64,000 nt of DNA from Pseudescherichia vulneris NBRC 102420 (GTDB taxonomy: Bacteria > Pseudomonadota > Gammaproteobacteria > Enterobacterales > Enterobacteriaceae), in the NCBI RefSeq assembly GCF_000759795.1, contig NZ_BBMZ01000015.1:1-64000 (forward strand). The letters run 5' to 3'. The first letter of the stretch is position 1. Every line of letters starts with the position of its first letter. Shown here in pieces: positions 7,792 to 21,706 of this stretch. The notes under the pieces are model-generated. The model was given only the letters and a program-made list of their open reading frames with translations. It made no database searches and was not told where the DNA came from. Both the position numbers and the translations under genes were made by a program.

Positions 7792-8442
7792 TTATCGCCT
7801 GAGGTTATCGTTAGCCCATGAGACGGCCTGCGTACGATTTTTTACGGATATCTTCTTGAAAAGATTGTAAAGATGGGTTTTTACCGTGTTTTCGCTAATA
7901 AACAGCGAGCGGGCGATCTCATTGTTCGATGCGCCAATGCGCAGCTTATTGAGGATCTCCTTCTCCCGGTGCGTGAGCAGCGCGGCTTCGGAGCTGTTGT
8001 AACGGTAGTTACCGGAGTGGGTAATGAGGTAGCTAGCGAGCTTTTGGGAGAAGTAGCACTCGCCGCGCTGCACGCTAAGAAGGCCATCGACCACCCGGGA
8101 CTGATCTTCTGTTACATAGAAAACGCCGTTGATGTGCGGCCAGCTTTCGATGTCACGGAACGGGTATTCGTCAGGCGTATTCAGTAACAGCAGCTTAACG
8201 GCATTGTTTTTCCTGCCTAAATTATCCTGCCAGTAATGGATCAGTTTTTTGTCTGCCTCCATCATGTCAAACAGGATCACGCTTCCGGGCGATATATCAT
8301 CCAGAGAACGTTGAATATTATGCACTTTCCCCGAAAGAGAGAGGGACTGCTTCAGATGCTGCAGTAGAGCGGCAGCCTGTAAGGAAGGTTTAGTAATCAA
8401 CAGAATAGACTGACTTTGAAAACTCTGGACTTCATTAAACAT
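7792..8442 (-). CDS. csgD: Biofilm master regulator CsgD
   Basis: A 216-residue FixJ/LuxR-type transcription factor that turns on csgBAC and cellulose control genes. The N-terminal receiver-like domain lacks a full phospho-acceptor pocket. The C-terminal helix-turn-helix is clear: [20 protein letters not shown] then [17 protein letters not shown]. The start at 8442 (MFNEVQSF) gives the E. coli length; an upstream in-frame extension of 39 residues is not conserved. A leader of about 145 nt precedes it, the target region for several small RNAs in E. coli. Confidence 0.97.
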   Translation of the reverse strand: MFNEVQSFQSQSILLITKPSLQAAALLQHLKQSLSLSGKVHNIQRSLDDISPGSVILFDMMEADKKLIHYWQDNLGRKNNAVKLLLLNTPDEYPFRDIESWPHINGVFYVTEDQSRVVDGLLSVQRGECYFSQKLASYLITHSGNYRYNSSEAALLTHREKEILNKLRIGASNNEIARSLFISENTVKTHLYNLFKKISVKNRTQAVSWANDNLRR

Positions 8443-8593
8443 AATAAACCCCGCTTGTTGGTACACCTGTCTTTTTCCCCAGGTATAACTGGGTATCCAG
8501 AAGTACTGACAGATGTGGCACTGCTGTGTGTAATCAATAAGAGTGAGCCCTATGGGCAAAATTTAACAAAAACTCAAACATACTGCTGATTTC

Positions 8594-8621
8594 AATCTAG
8601 CTATTACCAATCTTAAATCAA
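8594..8621 (-). promoter_or_regulatory. csgD promoter
   Basis: Minus strand TTGATT (8616-8621), 16-bp spacer, TAGATT (8594-8599), set in sequence that resembles the E. coli csgD promoter. The start would be near 8587, about 145 nt upstream of csgD, close to the mapped E. coli distance. Confidence 0.65.
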
Positions 8622-9064
8622 GTGTTAAACATGTAACAAAATGTAAAAATAAATTTTAAAATGTTATTTTGTGCTTTTTTTGATGTTTAATTTTCACGGA
8701 AAAGTTGTACAAACTAATACTTTTGCATCACATTTAAAAATCATACAAATTATTTTAACTTCATGATTTTATTATAAATATATCTTCTTTTGTGCGATTT
8801 TGATTTTTTTATGCGTCATGTTTTTATGCGTCAGTGTTATCAAAATCAGGGAAGGGAAAGAAAAATTTGCTTTGATGATCGCAAAGCCACAAATTTTTTA
8901 CGCCTATCCCTCAGGGGGTGCTAGCAAGGCATAACTCATTTCCGGTTGCTATAACGCTCAAACCTGTACCAAACGAAGGTGCGAGAATTTATTTAATACA
9001 TTATCCCTCCTTTTTTTAGACCGTTAGTACTTTAAGGTGAACATAGAGATAAAAATACCACTGG

Positions 9065-9075
9065 CGGGTGAGATA
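9065..9075 (+). promoter_or_regulatory. CsgD binding box upstream of csgB
   Basis: CGGGTGAGATA fits the published CsgD consensus CGGGKGAGNKA at every position. It lies 121 bp upstream of the csgB start, on the side expected for activation of csgBAC. Confidence 0.75.
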
Positions 9076-9195
9076 TTATTAATATTTACCGTTACATACT
9101 CTTTTCCGTAACGCAGCGTTAACGGATGTAAAAATACGTTAATAACAGCGGAGCACATTATTCATAGTGAAAATACTCCAGGTCCAGGTGACAAC

Positions 9196-9651
9196 ATGAA
9201 AAACAGAACGTTGATTATGGTGTTAACAATGCTGGGTGCGCCTGGGATAGCCGCCGCGTCAAGTTATGATCTGGCCGTGTCAGAATATAATTTTGCGGTA
9301 AATGAATTGAGCAAAACGTCTTACAATCAGGCTGCGATAATTGGCCAGGATGGTACCAATAATAGCGCCCAGCTACGTCAGGACGGATCTAAAATGCACG
9401 CTGTTATCTCCCAGGAAGGGGCGAGTAACCGGGCAAAAATTGATCAGGCAGGAGCCTATAACTTTGCGTATATCGATCAGTCAGGCAGTGCTAATGACGC
9501 GAGTATAACGCAAGGTGCATACGGTAATACCGCGATGATTATCCAGAAAGGTTCAGGTAACAAAGCGAATATTACGCAGTATGGTACGCAAAAAACGGCA
9601 GTTGTAGTGCAGAGGCAATCACAAATGGCTATTCGCGTTATTCAACGCTAA
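9196..9651 (+). CDS. csgB: Curli nucleator CsgB
   Basis: A 151-residue minor curli subunit that sits on the cell surface and seeds CsgA polymerisation. After a signal peptide (about 1-21) come five repeats of the type Q-x-G-x2-N-x-A-x3-Q, for example IIGQDGTNNSAQLRQDG and YIDQSGSANDASITQ. The last repeat is basic (VVVQRQSQMAIRVIQR), the region that anchors CsgB through CsgF in E. coli. csgA starts 42 bp downstream. Confidence 0.96.
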   Translation: MKNRTLIMVLTMLGAPGIAAASSYDLAVSEYNFAVNELSKTSYNQAAIIGQDGTNNSAQLRQDGSKMHAVISQEGASNRAKIDQAGAYNFAYIDQSGSANDASITQGAYGNTAMIIQKGSGNKANITQYGTQKTAVVVQRQSQMAIRVIQR

Positions 9652-9693
9652 ATCCGTTGTGAAACTAATATATCAATCCGATGGGAGTTAACC

Positions 9694-10128
9694 ATGAAAT
9701 TCATTAAAGTGGCAGCATTGGCAGCGATCGTTATTTCCGGCAGCGCTTTCGCAGGTTCCGTTGGTCAATATGGTGGCGGCAGCTACGGCGGCCCGAACTC
9801 TGAATTAAGCATTTTCCAGTACGGTAGCAACAACTCCGCTCTGGCTCTGCAGACCGATGCTCGTGACTCCGATCTGACCGTGACTCAGCATGGCTCACGT
9901 AACGCCGCAGACGTAGGCCAGGGTTCTGATGACAGCTCTATCAGCCTGTCTCAGAACGGTTCTCGTAACAATGCCACTATCGACCAGTGGAACAGCCGCC
10001 ACTCTGATATCGACGTACGTCAATACGGTACCGCTAACGGCGCGCTGGTTAACCAGACCGCGTCTCAGTCTTACGTAGAAGTACGTCAGGTTGGCTACGG
10101 CAACAACGCAACGGCTAACCAGTACTAA
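9694..10128 (+). CDS. csgA: Major curlin CsgA
   Basis: A 144-residue amyloid fibre subunit, seven residues shorter than E. coli CsgA. The signal peptide ends AFA (about residue 20). The N-terminal secretion segment (N22) is shortened: the Gly/Asn/His-rich run of E. coli is reduced to QYGGGSYGGPN. Five amyloid repeats follow at about 36-57, 58-80, 81-103, 104-125 and 126-144, each with the Ser-x5-Gln-x4-Asn-x5-Gln ladder (R4 and R5 slightly altered). An exceptionally regular terminator separates it from csgC. Confidence 0.96.
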   Translation: MKFIKVAALAAIVISGSAFAGSVGQYGGGSYGGPNSELSIFQYGSNNSALALQTDARDSDLTVTQHGSRNAADVGQGSDDSSISLSQNGSRNNATIDQWNSRHSDIDVRQYGTANGALVNQTASQSYVEVRQVGYGNNATANQY

Positions 10129-10142
10129 TTCTGTCTGGTGCG

Positions 10143-10171
10143 AAAAAACAGGGCTTCGGCCCTGTTTTTTT
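10143..10171 (+). terminator. Terminator between csgA and csgC
   Basis: A perfect 12-bp stem (10143-10154 with 10159-10170) closed by a TTCG tetraloop, with the T-run forming the 3' arm. It should end most csgBA transcripts before csgC, which then depends on read-through. Confidence 0.9.
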
Positions 10172-10185
10172 ATCAGGAGGTCGCT

Positions 10186-10506
10186 ATGCATTCCTTGCTC
10201 TTCGTTGCCGCCATGGCCAGCCAAATCACTTTCCTGACCGAGCGGCAGCAAGATATCTATACCATTACTCCCCAGGTCGTTGTCACCCAGCCCTGTGTAT
10301 GCCAGATCCAGATCCTCACCGTCCATGCGGGCGTGAGCGGGCAGAGCAATACCCAGCAGCGAAAAACCCTAACGCTGCAAGCTAACCAGCCGACAAAACT
10401 TGCCCGCCTGAGCATGAATATCTCGCCCAAAGACACGGTTAAAGTCGTGGTTACCGTGACCGATGGCGATACCCTGCACCTCGTACAGCAGTGGCCCGCT
10501 GAGTAA
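10186..10506 (+). CDS. csgC: Curli chaperone-like inhibitor CsgC
   Basis: A 106-residue periplasmic protein with an immunoglobulin-like fold. In E. coli CsgC blocks premature CsgA amyloid formation in the periplasm. The redox-type CVC pair (C37, C39) and the conserved C-terminal KVVVTVTDGDTLHLVQQWP stretch are present. The start at 10186 is supported by a strong AGGAGG six bases upstream; an upstream in-frame ATG at 10138 would run through the terminator. Confidence 0.94.
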   Translation: MHSLLFVAAMASQITFLTERQQDIYTITPQVVVTQPCVCQIQILTVHAGVSGQSNTQQRKTLTLQANQPTKLARLSMNISPKDTVKVVVTVTDGDTLHLVQQWPAE

Positions 10507-10639
10507 TAACGCAGCCAGATCCGGTGTAAAATCAATCTGCTGTATCATTATATAGACTGACCGAGCGCCGTGTAATTTCTCCCGCCTGCCACACCCTGCT
10601 ATACACTTAGTTGAAAGCGATGAGATAAGAGAGGCAAAT

Positions 10640-11182
10640 ATGCAATCGCGTATGGAGGTTATTCAGGGTGACATCACTACATTACAGGTAGATGTCATTG
10701 TTAATGCGGCTAACCCCTCCTTAATGGGCGGGGGCGGCGTCGATGGCGCTATCCACCGTGCCGCCGGGCCGGCGCTGCTCGCCGCCTGTAAAGCCGTGCG
10801 GGAGCAGCAGGGCGAGTGTCCGCCAGGCCATGCGGTGATCACCCTTGCCGGGGCGCTACCGGCAAAGGCGGTGATCCACACCGTGGGGCCCATCTGGCGC
10901 GGCGGCGAAGAGCATGAGCAGCGGCTGCTGGAGGATGCCTACCGTAATAGCCTGAAGCTGGCTGAAGCCAACGGCTATCACTCGGTAGCGTTCCCCGCTA
11001 TCAGCACCGGCATATACGGTTTTCCTAAACCTGCGGCGGCAGAAATCGCTGTCGCTACGGTTTCGGATTATCTAACCCGGCATCCGTCGATTGGTCAGGT
11101 ATACTTTGTCTGTTATGACGATGAAAATACCCGACTTTATCAACGACTCCTCACCCAGCAGGGTGACGAACCAGACGCCTAG
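10640..11182 (+). CDS. ymdB: O-acetyl-ADP-ribose deacetylase YmdB
   Basis: A 180-residue macrodomain protein that hydrolyses O-acetyl-ADP-ribose and in E. coli also dampens RNase III activity. The catalytic loop [18 protein letters not shown] contains N25 and D35. The second loop is [13 protein letters not shown] ribosome site (GAGAGG) precedes the ATG. Its 3' end overlaps the start of clsC in another frame. The small gene ymdA that lies upstream in E. coli is absent. Confidence 0.95.
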   Translation: MQSRMEVIQGDITTLQVDVIVNAANPSLMGGGGVDGAIHRAAGPALLAACKAVREQQGECPPGHAVITLAGALPAKAVIHTVGPIWRGGEEHEQRLLEDAYRNSLKLAEANGYHSVAFPAISTGIYGFPKPAAAEIAVATVSDYLTRHPSIGQVYFVCYDDENTRLYQRLLTQQGDEPDA

Positions 11183-12602
11183 TACGCGGCTGGGGCGCGC
11201 TATCGCCCCCGCCCGTGCGGCTCATCCCGACGCGTGCGGCATCCTGGCGCTGGATGACAGTCTTGATGCCTTTGCCGCTCGCTACCGGCTGATTGAGATG
11301 GCCGAGCGTACCCTGGACATTCAGTACTATATATGGGAAGACGATATGTCCGGGCGGCTGCTGCTGTCGCAGCTGCTTAAGGCAGCCCGGCGGGGCGTGA
11401 CAATTCGTTTGCTGCTGGACGATAACAATACCCAAGGACTGGACGATATTCTGCGCAAGCTTAATGCCCATGCCAATATCGATGTTCGTTTGTTTAATCC
11501 CTTCTCGTTTCGCCTCTTCAGATCGCTGGGCTACCTAACCGATTTTGCTCGCCTTAACCGGCGCATGCACAATAAAAGCTTCACCGCCGATGGTGAAGTC
11601 ACTATCGTGGGCGGCAGAAACATCGGCGACGCCTACTTTGGCGCGGGGGAGCAGCCGCTCTTCTCCGATCTTGACGTGCTGGCGATAGGCCCGGTGGTAA
11701 GCGACGTTGTGGCTGACTTTGAACGCTACTGGAACTGCCAGTCGGTTTCCACCCTTGAGAAAGTGCTCGATATTAAAGATGACGATATCGACGGCAAGAT
11801 TCAGGTGCCAGAGTCCTGGTATAACGATGAGACGGCGCGGCGCTACCTCTCCAAGCTTGAAACCACCCAGTTTTCTACCCGGCTAGAGGCGGGAACGCTG
11901 CCTATGCTGTGGGCCAAAACTCGCTTGCTAAGCGACGATCCACGCAAGGGGCAGGGCAGGGCTCGGGAGCATACCCTGCTGCCGCAGCGTCTGGTAAAAG
12001 TGATGGGGATGCCGGAGGAGCAGATCGATATCATTTCCGCCTATTTCGTCCCGACCCGCGCCGGGGTAGCACAGCTGCTGCAGATGGTGCGTAAAGGGGT
12101 GAAAATTGCCATCCTGACCAACTCGCTGGCGGCGAACGATGTGGCAGTGGTGCACGCGGGCTATGCACGCTGGCGTAAAAAGCTGCTGCGCCACGGCGTA
12201 GCCTTATATGAGCTAAAACCCACCCGGGAAGGTGGCCGCCATATACACGATCGCGGCCTGACGGGTAACTCGGGTTCCAGTCTGCACGCTAAAACCTTTA
12301 GCATTGATGGCGGGAAGGTGTTTATCGGCTCGTTTAACTTCGATCCCCGCTCGGCCATGCTCAACACCGAGATGGGTTTCGTGATTGAGAGCGAGCCGCT
12401 GGCGAAGGTGATCCATAAACGTTTTCAGCAGAGCCAGCGCGATGCGGCATGGGAACTGCGTCTTGACCGCTGGGGGCGAATTAATTGGATCGACACCCAT
12501 GACGGTCAAGAGCAGGTATTAAAGAAGGAGCCAAAAACGCGCTTCTGGCAGCGGATGCTGGTGCGATTAGCCTCCCGGCTGCCAGTAGAGTGGCTTCTTT
12601 AA
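11163..12602 (+). CDS. clsC: Cardiolipin synthase C
   Basis: A phospholipase D superfamily enzyme that makes cardiolipin from phosphatidylethanolamine and phosphatidylglycerol; in E. coli it works with YmdB. Two HKD motifs are visible, HNKSFTADG and HAKTFSIDG, each followed by a GRN or GSFN segment. The GTG at 11163 gives 479 residues, near the 473 of E. coli, and a 20-bp overlap with ymdB suggesting translational coupling. An ATG at 11121 (493 residues) or 11115 is also possible; neither has a good ribosome site. It ends two bases from the convergent opgC. Confidence 0.9.
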   Translation: MTNQTPSTRLGRAIAPARAAHPDACGILALDDSLDAFAARYRLIEMAERTLDIQYYIWEDDMSGRLLLSQLLKAARRGVTIRLLLDDNNTQGLDDILRKLNAHANIDVRLFNPFSFRLFRSLGYLTDFARLNRRMHNKSFTADGEVTIVGGRNIGDAYFGAGEQPLFSDLDVLAIGPVVSDVVADFERYWNCQSVSTLEKVLDIKDDDIDGKIQVPESWYNDETARRYLSKLETTQFSTRLEAGTLPMLWAKTRLLSDDPRKGQGRAREHTLLPQRLVKVMGMPEEQIDIISAYFVPTRAGVAQLLQMVRKGVKIAILTNSLAANDVAVVHAGYARWRKKLLRHGVALYELKPTREGGRHIHDRGLTGNSGSSLHAKTFSIDGGKVFIGSFNFDPRSAMLNTEMGFVIESEPLAKVIHKRFQQSQRDAAWELRLDRWGRINWIDTHDGQEQVLKKEPKTRFWQRMLVRLASRLPVEWLL

Positions 12603-12604
12603 GG

Positions 12605-13765
12605 CTAGTTTCGCACCTCTTTTGGCTGCGCTTTGTTCGCCTCGGGCTTGCCGGAGAAGAGAAAACGCAGCAGCGGAATACGCAAATGCACTTCATAGAG
12701 AGCAATCGCACAGCCCACCACAAAGATCAGTCCGCAGATAAAGCCCAGCGTATTTGAGTGAATATGCGGCGTGATCCATGCGCCAAAGAGCAGCGTCAGC
12801 GGATGGTGCACCAGATAGATAAACAGCGACGCATTCACGAAGTAGGTTACGCGAGCCGATTGGAAGTTGAGCAGCCGATGCCCCAGCGAGAAGACTACAT
12901 TGACCATCCACAGCCCCATCACCATGGTGATGACACTCTCCGTCTCATACATCCACCCGTCACCGCTGCCGTAACGCTGGTTAAGCAGATAGGCCACGAA
13001 AGCCAGCGCCGCGCCCAGGGTGCAGCCCCACGACGGCGTAGTAAAGAGCGCCTTAAGCCGAGGCGTAATAAAGGTTAGCGCCCCCAGCACAAAAAACGGC
13101 AGGTAGAACAGGGTCTGCATAACGGCAAAGTTAAACAGGCCATCGCTAAGAATAGGCGGATAGAGCACCAGCAGCGTACGGCGGAACGCGGCATACAGCA
13201 CGCCAAGCAGCAGAAATATCAGCGTCAGCTTGGGTAGGCTAAGCTGGCTGAGCAGCGCCTCCGGGTTAGCCGCGACGGCCTGCTTAAGTTTGCGAAACAG
13301 CACCAGCCCAAGCGTAGTGAGCACGACCAGCACCAGTAAAAACCAGAGGTGAGAAACCAGATCCCAGACTAAGGTATTATACTTGTCGTAAATAGAGAGG
13401 GTGTGCCAGCTGTCGGCCTTGCCCTTGACGTGCTGCAGCATCAGAAACTGCGGCAGTGTTAACAGCGGGATAGCGGTCAGCATCGGGATGCCCACGCGCT
13501 CGACGCGCACTTTCCACCAGCGCTTCATGGGATAGCGCAGATAGAGCATATACGAGAAGTAGCCCGAGATAACAAAGAAGACCTGCATCCGAAAGGCGTG
13601 GATAAAGTCGTTGAACAGGGTCAGCCACCACGAAGGCGCAGCGCTGTTCACGTGCCAGACGTGGCTTGAGTAGATTAATGAGATATGAAAGGGGATGCCT
13701 AACAGCATCAGCCACGCGCGAATGGAGTCAAGAAAGTATTCGCGCTGTGCGGGTAGTTTACTCAT
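12605..13765 (-). CDS. opgC: Glucan succinyltransferase OpgC (MdoC)
   Basis: A 386-residue inner-membrane acyltransferase (acyltransferase 3 type) that adds succinyl groups to osmoregulated periplasmic glucans. About ten hydrophobic helices are visible. The conserved N-terminal [20 protein letters not shown] holds the family Arg and His. It is divergent from opgGH across a 253-bp gap, as in E. coli. Confidence 0.95.
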   Translation of the reverse strand: MSKLPAQREYFLDSIRAWLMLLGIPFHISLIYSSHVWHVNSAAPSWWLTLFNDFIHAFRMQVFFVISGYFSYMLYLRYPMKRWWKVRVERVGIPMLTAIPLLTLPQFLMLQHVKGKADSWHTLSIYDKYNTLVWDLVSHLWFLLVLVVLTTLGLVLFRKLKQAVAANPEALLSQLSLPKLTLIFLLLGVLYAAFRRTLLVLYPPILSDGLFNFAVMQTLFYLPFFVLGALTFITPRLKALFTTPSWGCTLGAALAFVAYLLNQRYGSGDGWMYETESVITMVMGLWMVNVVFSLGHRLLNFQSARVTYFVNASLFIYLVHHPLTLLFGAWITPHIHSNTLGFICGLIFVVGCAIALYEVHLRIPLLRFLFSGKPEANKAQPKEVRN

Positions 13766-18072
<4,307 letters not shown>

Positions 18073-18080
18073 GTTTGCAA

Positions 18081-18150
18081 CGCCCGGCGGCGCTGCGCTT
18101 GCACGGACCTACAGAGTAAGTAGGCCGGGTAAGCGTAGCGCCACCCGGCA
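18081..18150. repeat. Two REP units after opgH
   Basis: CGCCCGGCGGCGCTGCGCTT at 18081-18100 and, from 18120, GTAGGCCGGGTAAGCGTAG followed by CGCCACCCGGC form an inverted REP pair between opgH and yceK. Confidence 0.75.
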
Positions 18151-18155
18151 AAAAC

Positions 18156-18183
18156 AATACCGGCCCAGTAGCCGGTATTTTTA
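18156..18183 (+). terminator. Terminator of opgGH
   Basis: A perfect 9-bp stem AATACCGGC / GCCGGTATT (18156-18164 with 18171-18179, loop CCAGTA) followed by Ts. Confidence 0.85.
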
Positions 18184-18196
18184 TATGGGATGAATT

Positions 18197-18424
18197 ATGC
18201 GGATAATCACTCTGGCGATCATGGCGATGCTGCTTAGCGGGTGCGGCAGCATTATCAGTCGTACTCTTCCGGGGCAGGGACATGGAAACCAGTACTACCC
18301 CGGCGTCCAGTGGGACGTGCGCGACTCAAAGTGGCGCTATCTCACCGTGCTGGATCTGCCTTTCTCGCTGGTCTTTGACACGCTTCTGCTGCCTATTGAT
18401 GCGCATCACGGTCCCTACGAGTAA
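18197..18424 (+). CDS. yceK: YceK-family lipoprotein
   Basis: A 75-residue lipoprotein of the DUF1375/YceK family with unknown function. The signal peptide ends in LLSGC with Cys16 as lipid site. The mature part has the conserved SIISRTLPGQGHGNQYYPGV and LDLPFSLVFDTLLLPID segments. Its stop codon directly abuts that of the convergent msyB, with no base between. Confidence 0.93.
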   Translation: MRIITLAIMAMLLSGCGSIISRTLPGQGHGNQYYPGVQWDVRDSKWRYLTVLDLPFSLVFDTLLLPIDAHHGPYE

Positions 18425-18799
18425 TTAACGCTCGTCCCACTCGTCCGCTGCGGTGCGACCCTCTTCGGTATCCAGCGGCGGTTGGAGCTGGTATTCACCC
18501 TCATCCCACTCATGGAGGGTATTCTCCTCCAGCCACTCCTGACGCAGCTCGATCTCATCGAAGTCACCGTCGAAAACGCTCTGCGCGGCTTCACCGGTCA
18601 ACAATGGCAGACACTCCCCGTCTTCGCCCTCATCGGCAAAAAATTCCACCTGCCACATGATCTCGCCATCCTGTAGCACATACTTCTGCATATTAAACTG
18701 CTGAATATTGGCGCTCTCTTCGTCCAGTTCCGGACTGTTGGCCAAAAACTCTTCACGAGCAGCATCAATGGCTTCTTCCAGCGTGGCGTACATGGTCAT
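18425..18799 (-). CDS. msyB: Acidic protein MsyB
   Basis: A 124-residue, strongly acidic cytosolic protein, rich in Glu and Asp throughout (for example EWDEGEYQLQPPLDTEEG). In E. coli it was found as a multicopy suppressor of secY and secA defects; its molecular role is unclear. The length and the ends (MTMYATLEEAIDAAREEF, AADEWDER) match E. coli MsyB. Confidence 0.94.
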   Translation of the reverse strand: MTMYATLEEAIDAAREEFLANSPELDEESANIQQFNMQKYVLQDGEIMWQVEFFADEGEDGECLPLLTGEAAQSVFDGDFDEIELRQEWLEENTLHEWDEGEYQLQPPLDTEEGRTAADEWDER

Positions 18800-18910
18800 T
18801 GGTTTCTCCCTGTGAAATTGACATGTTGTTCAGGGAAAGAATAGTTGAATCTGAGATTTTACAAGAATGATTGCGGAAAATAATTCACGGGCGGGCGAGA
18901 GGGTGGGCAG

Positions 18911-18940
18911 GCCGGACAGGGCGTTATGCCGCCATCCGGC
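18911..18940. repeat. REP unit between msyB and lpxL
   Basis: GCCGGACAGGGCG-TTATG-CCGCCATCCGGC is a single imperfect REP palindrome downstream of lpxL. Confidence 0.7.
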
Positions 18941-18957
18941 GTTACGGGACGCAATAC

Positions 18958-19896
18958 TCAGTAGCGGGACGGCACGCCCTCGGGGCGGGTTTTAAAGCGG
19001 CGGTGCAGCCACATGTACTGTTCCGGGGCCATCAGAATGCACTTCTCGACAACCTTATTCATCCAGGCCGCGGTGGTTTCAGCATCGTCCAGCGGCGGGG
19101 ACAGCTCGGGATCCAGCATCACCAGCTCGTAGCCTTTGCCGTCGGCTTTGCGGCGTGGAACAAAGGGAACCAGCGCTGCGCCAGAGAGACGCGAGAGCAT
19201 CCAGGTCCCCGAGGTGGTTGCAGCCTGGTCGACGCCGAACAGCGGCACAAAGACGCTGGCACGCGGGCCGTAGTCATGGTCCGGCGCGTACCAGACGACT
19301 TCACCGTTCTTCAGCGCCTTCACCATGCCTTTCAGATCCTTGCGGTCGAGCATGCTTTTATTGGAGCGCAGGCGTCCCCATGTTTGCAGCCAGTCGATCA
19401 CCGGATTGTCGTTGGGACGATAAACGCCAATGCCCGGCGTCTGCATCCCGAACATGCGTGCGCCCAGCTCAAGGGTTAAAAAGTGCACGCCGATCAGCAA
19501 AATACCGCGCTTTTGCCGCTGTAGCTCGTACACAGGTTCAAAATTGATGACCTCCATCCAGCGGGCAAGACGCTTATCTGACCAGAACCAGGCCATGCCG
19601 GTCTCCAGCAGGCCCATGCCGGTGGATTCAAAGTTCTTTACCGCCAGGGCATGACGCTCATTGGCGCTCATCTCAGGAAAGCACAGCTCAAGGTTGCGCA
19701 TAGCAACGTGCGCCCGGCGCTTCATAAAACGCATGGCCAGACGGCCAAGACCCGAGCCCAGGCGGTAGAGGAGCGGGTAGGGAAGCTGGACGATAAGCCA
19801 TAAAATCCCTATGCCGAACCACGTCAGCCAGTAGCGAGGGTGCAGCAACGCTGCTGAAAATTGGGGTAAATGCGTTTGGTCTTTCCTGTTATCCAA
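18958..19896 (-). CDS. lpxL: Lipid A lauroyltransferase LpxL (HtrB)
   Basis: A 312-residue inner-membrane enzyme that transfers laurate from acyl-ACP to Kdo2-lipid IVA. One N-terminal membrane helix ([20 protein letters not shown]). The HX4E catalytic motif is HFLTLE (H138, E143), followed by [15 protein letters not shown] and the conserved [16 protein letters not shown]. Six residues longer than E. coli LpxL at the N-terminus. Divergent from trhO. Confidence 0.96.
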   Translation of the reverse strand: MDNRKDQTHLPQFSAALLHPRYWLTWFGIGILWLIVQLPYPLLYRLGSGLGRLAMRFMKRRAHVAMRNLELCFPEMSANERHALAVKNFESTGMGLLETGMAWFWSDKRLARWMEVINFEPVYELQRQKRGILLIGVHFLTLELGARMFGMQTPGIGVYRPNDNPVIDWLQTWGRLRSNKSMLDRKDLKGMVKALKNGEVVWYAPDHDYGPRASVFVPLFGVDQAATTSGTWMLSRLSGAALVPFVPRRKADGKGYELVMLDPELSPPLDDAETTAAWMNKVVEKCILMAPEQYMWLHRRFKTRPEGVPSRY

Positions 19897-20028
19897 CGCC
19901 GGTTCTCCTTTTTAATCATTCTGGTGTGCAAATGTAACGTAAACGCCAGGGATGTAAATTAACAGTAATTGCTTTATGATGCTGCCCGATTTTCATTCAT
20001 CATTCACCGAACGCAGGAAACGTACACC

Positions 20029-21078
20029 ATGCCAGTGTTACACAACCGCATTTCGAATGAGGAGCTGAAGGCGCGTATGCTTGCCGAAACCGAGCCGCGC
20101 ATCACTGTCTCATTCTATCAATACTTTACCATTATCGATCCTCAGACCACTCGCGATGCATTATACAAGGCATTGACCGCTCTGAACGTTTTTGGTCGCA
20201 TCTATCTGGCCCATGAAGGGATTAATGCGCAAATAAGCGTTCCGGAGAGCCAGTTTGAGGCTCTGCGTGCCTGCCTTTACGCCTTCGATCCGGCACTGGA
20301 CGGCCTGCGTCTGAACGTAGCTCTGGATGATGACGGTAAATCATTCTGGGTATTGCGCATGAAGGTACGTGATCGCATCGTGGCCGACGGTATCGACGAT
20401 CCGACCTTTGACGCCAGCGACGTCGGTGATTACCTGAAGGCCGCTGAGGTCAACGCCATGCTGGACGATCCCGATGCGATCTTTATCGATATGCGTAACC
20501 ACTACGAGTATGAAGTGGGCCACTTCGAGCGGGCGCTGGAGATCCCGGCGGACACCTTCCGCGAGCAGCTGCCGAAGGCGGTCGACATGATGCAGGAGCA
20601 TAAAGATAAAAAGATCGTTATGTACTGCACCGGCGGCATTCGCTGCGAGAAGGCCAGCGCGTGGATGAAGCACAACGGCTTCAATAAGGTCTGGCATATC
20701 GAAGGCGGGATTATTGAGTACGCGCGCCGGGCGCGGGAGCAGGGCCTGCCGGTACGCTTTATCGGTAAAAATTTTGTTTTTGACGAGCGGATGGGAGAGC
20801 GCATCTCTGAAGATGTGATTGCCCACTGCCACCAGTGCGGGACGCCGTGCGACAGCCATACCAACTGCCTGAACGACGGTTGCCACCTGCTGTTCATTCA
20901 GTGCCCGTCATGCGCGGAGAAGTTTAAAGGCTGCTGTAGCGAGCTGTGCCAGACGGAGCGTGAGCTGCCGGAAGAGGAGCAGCGCCGCCGCCGGGCGGGG
21001 CGTGAGAACGGGAATAAGATCTTCAATAAATCCCGCGGTCGCCTGAATACCAAATTAGGCATTCCGGACCCCGAGTAA
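20029..21078 (+). CDS. trhO: tRNA uridine(34) hydroxylase TrhO (YceA)
   Basis: A 349-residue rhodanese-type protein that, with oxygen, makes 5-hydroxyuridine at tRNA position 34. The rhodanese active loop is CTGGIR with Cys at about 200. A C-terminal Cys-rich part ([14 protein letters not shown] ... [12 protein letters not shown]) may bind metal. Start chosen at MPVLHNR, which gives the E. coli length and has AGGAAA upstream; an upstream in-frame ATG at 19969 adds 20 unconserved residues. Confidence 0.95.
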   Translation: MPVLHNRISNEELKARMLAETEPRITVSFYQYFTIIDPQTTRDALYKALTALNVFGRIYLAHEGINAQISVPESQFEALRACLYAFDPALDGLRLNVALDDDGKSFWVLRMKVRDRIVADGIDDPTFDASDVGDYLKAAEVNAMLDDPDAIFIDMRNHYEYEVGHFERALEIPADTFREQLPKAVDMMQEHKDKKIVMYCTGGIRCEKASAWMKHNGFNKVWHIEGGIIEYARRAREQGLPVRFIGKNFVFDERMGERISEDVIAHCHQCGTPCDSHTNCLNDGCHLLFIQCPSCAEKFKGCCSELCQTERELPEEEQRRRRAGRENGNKIFNKSRGRLNTKLGIPDPE

Positions 21079-21129
21079 GCGTTGCAACCCTGCCGGGCAC
21101 CATCCCGGCAGGGGCTCTGCGAGGCGGCG

Positions 21130-21705
21130 CTATTTCTGGCGCACGCCTTCGACGGAGATAATCAGATCCACTTCCTGCGATGCCGGACCCAGATCGGTAT
21201 TAATGTTGAAGTCCTTCAGCTTGATTTTGCCTTCGGCTTCAAAGCCCGCGCGTACGCCGCCCCACGGATCGTCCCCCTGTCCAATCAGCTTCGCTTCCAG
21301 GGTCACCGGCTTGGTCACGCCGTTAAGGGTCAGGTTGCCGGTGATATCCAGCTCGTCGCCATCTTTCTTAACCCCGGTAGAGGCGAAGGTCGCCTGCGGG
21401 AATTTCGCTACGTTGAGGAAGTCCGCGCTGCGCAGGTGTTTATCACGCTCGGCGTGGTTGGTATCGACGCTATTGGTATTGATAGTGACGTTGACCTTAT
21501 CCGCAGCAGGGTTCTGTTCGTCAAAGGTAAATGTCCCGTTGAAGTCCTTAAAGGTACCGTATAGCCAGCTGTAGCCAAGGTGCTGGATACGGAAGTTAAC
21601 GAAGGCGTGCTGGCCCTCTTTATCGATTTTGTAATCAGCGGCCACGGCAGAGCCGGTGGTGAACAGCAGCGCACCGAAGGTTAATGCCAGCAGGTTTTTC
21701 TTCAT
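21130..21705 (-). CDS. yceI: Periplasmic YceI-family lipid-binding protein
   Basis: A 191-residue periplasmic protein of the YceI lipocalin-like fold, which in homologues binds polyisoprenoids. The signal peptide ends SAVAA (about residue 22). The mature chain carries [20 protein letters not shown] and the C-terminal [17 protein letters not shown]. It starts one base after the yceJ stop, with GGAG for its ribosome site inside the end of yceJ. In E. coli it responds to high pH and osmolarity. Confidence 0.96.
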   Translation of the reverse strand: MKKNLLALTFGALLFTTGSAVAADYKIDKEGQHAFVNFRIQHLGYSWLYGTFKDFNGTFTFDEQNPAADKVNVTINTNSVDTNHAERDKHLRSADFLNVAKFPQATFASTGVKKDGDELDITGNLTLNGVTKPVTLEAKLIGQGDDPWGGVRAGFEAEGKIKLKDFNINTDLGPASQEVDLIISVEGVRQK

Positions 21706-21706
21706 C

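Larger units (their letters stand above)
8443..9195. other. csgD-csgB divergent regulatory region (753 bp)
   Basis: A long, AT-rich gap without a credible gene. It carries the csgD leader and promoter on the left and the csgBAC promoter with a CsgD box on the right. In E. coli the same gap binds OmpR, MlrA, CRP, IHF, H-NS and CsgD. The runs of A/T between 8640 and 8830 would suit H-NS and IHF, but I could not place individual sites for these. Confidence 0.8.
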
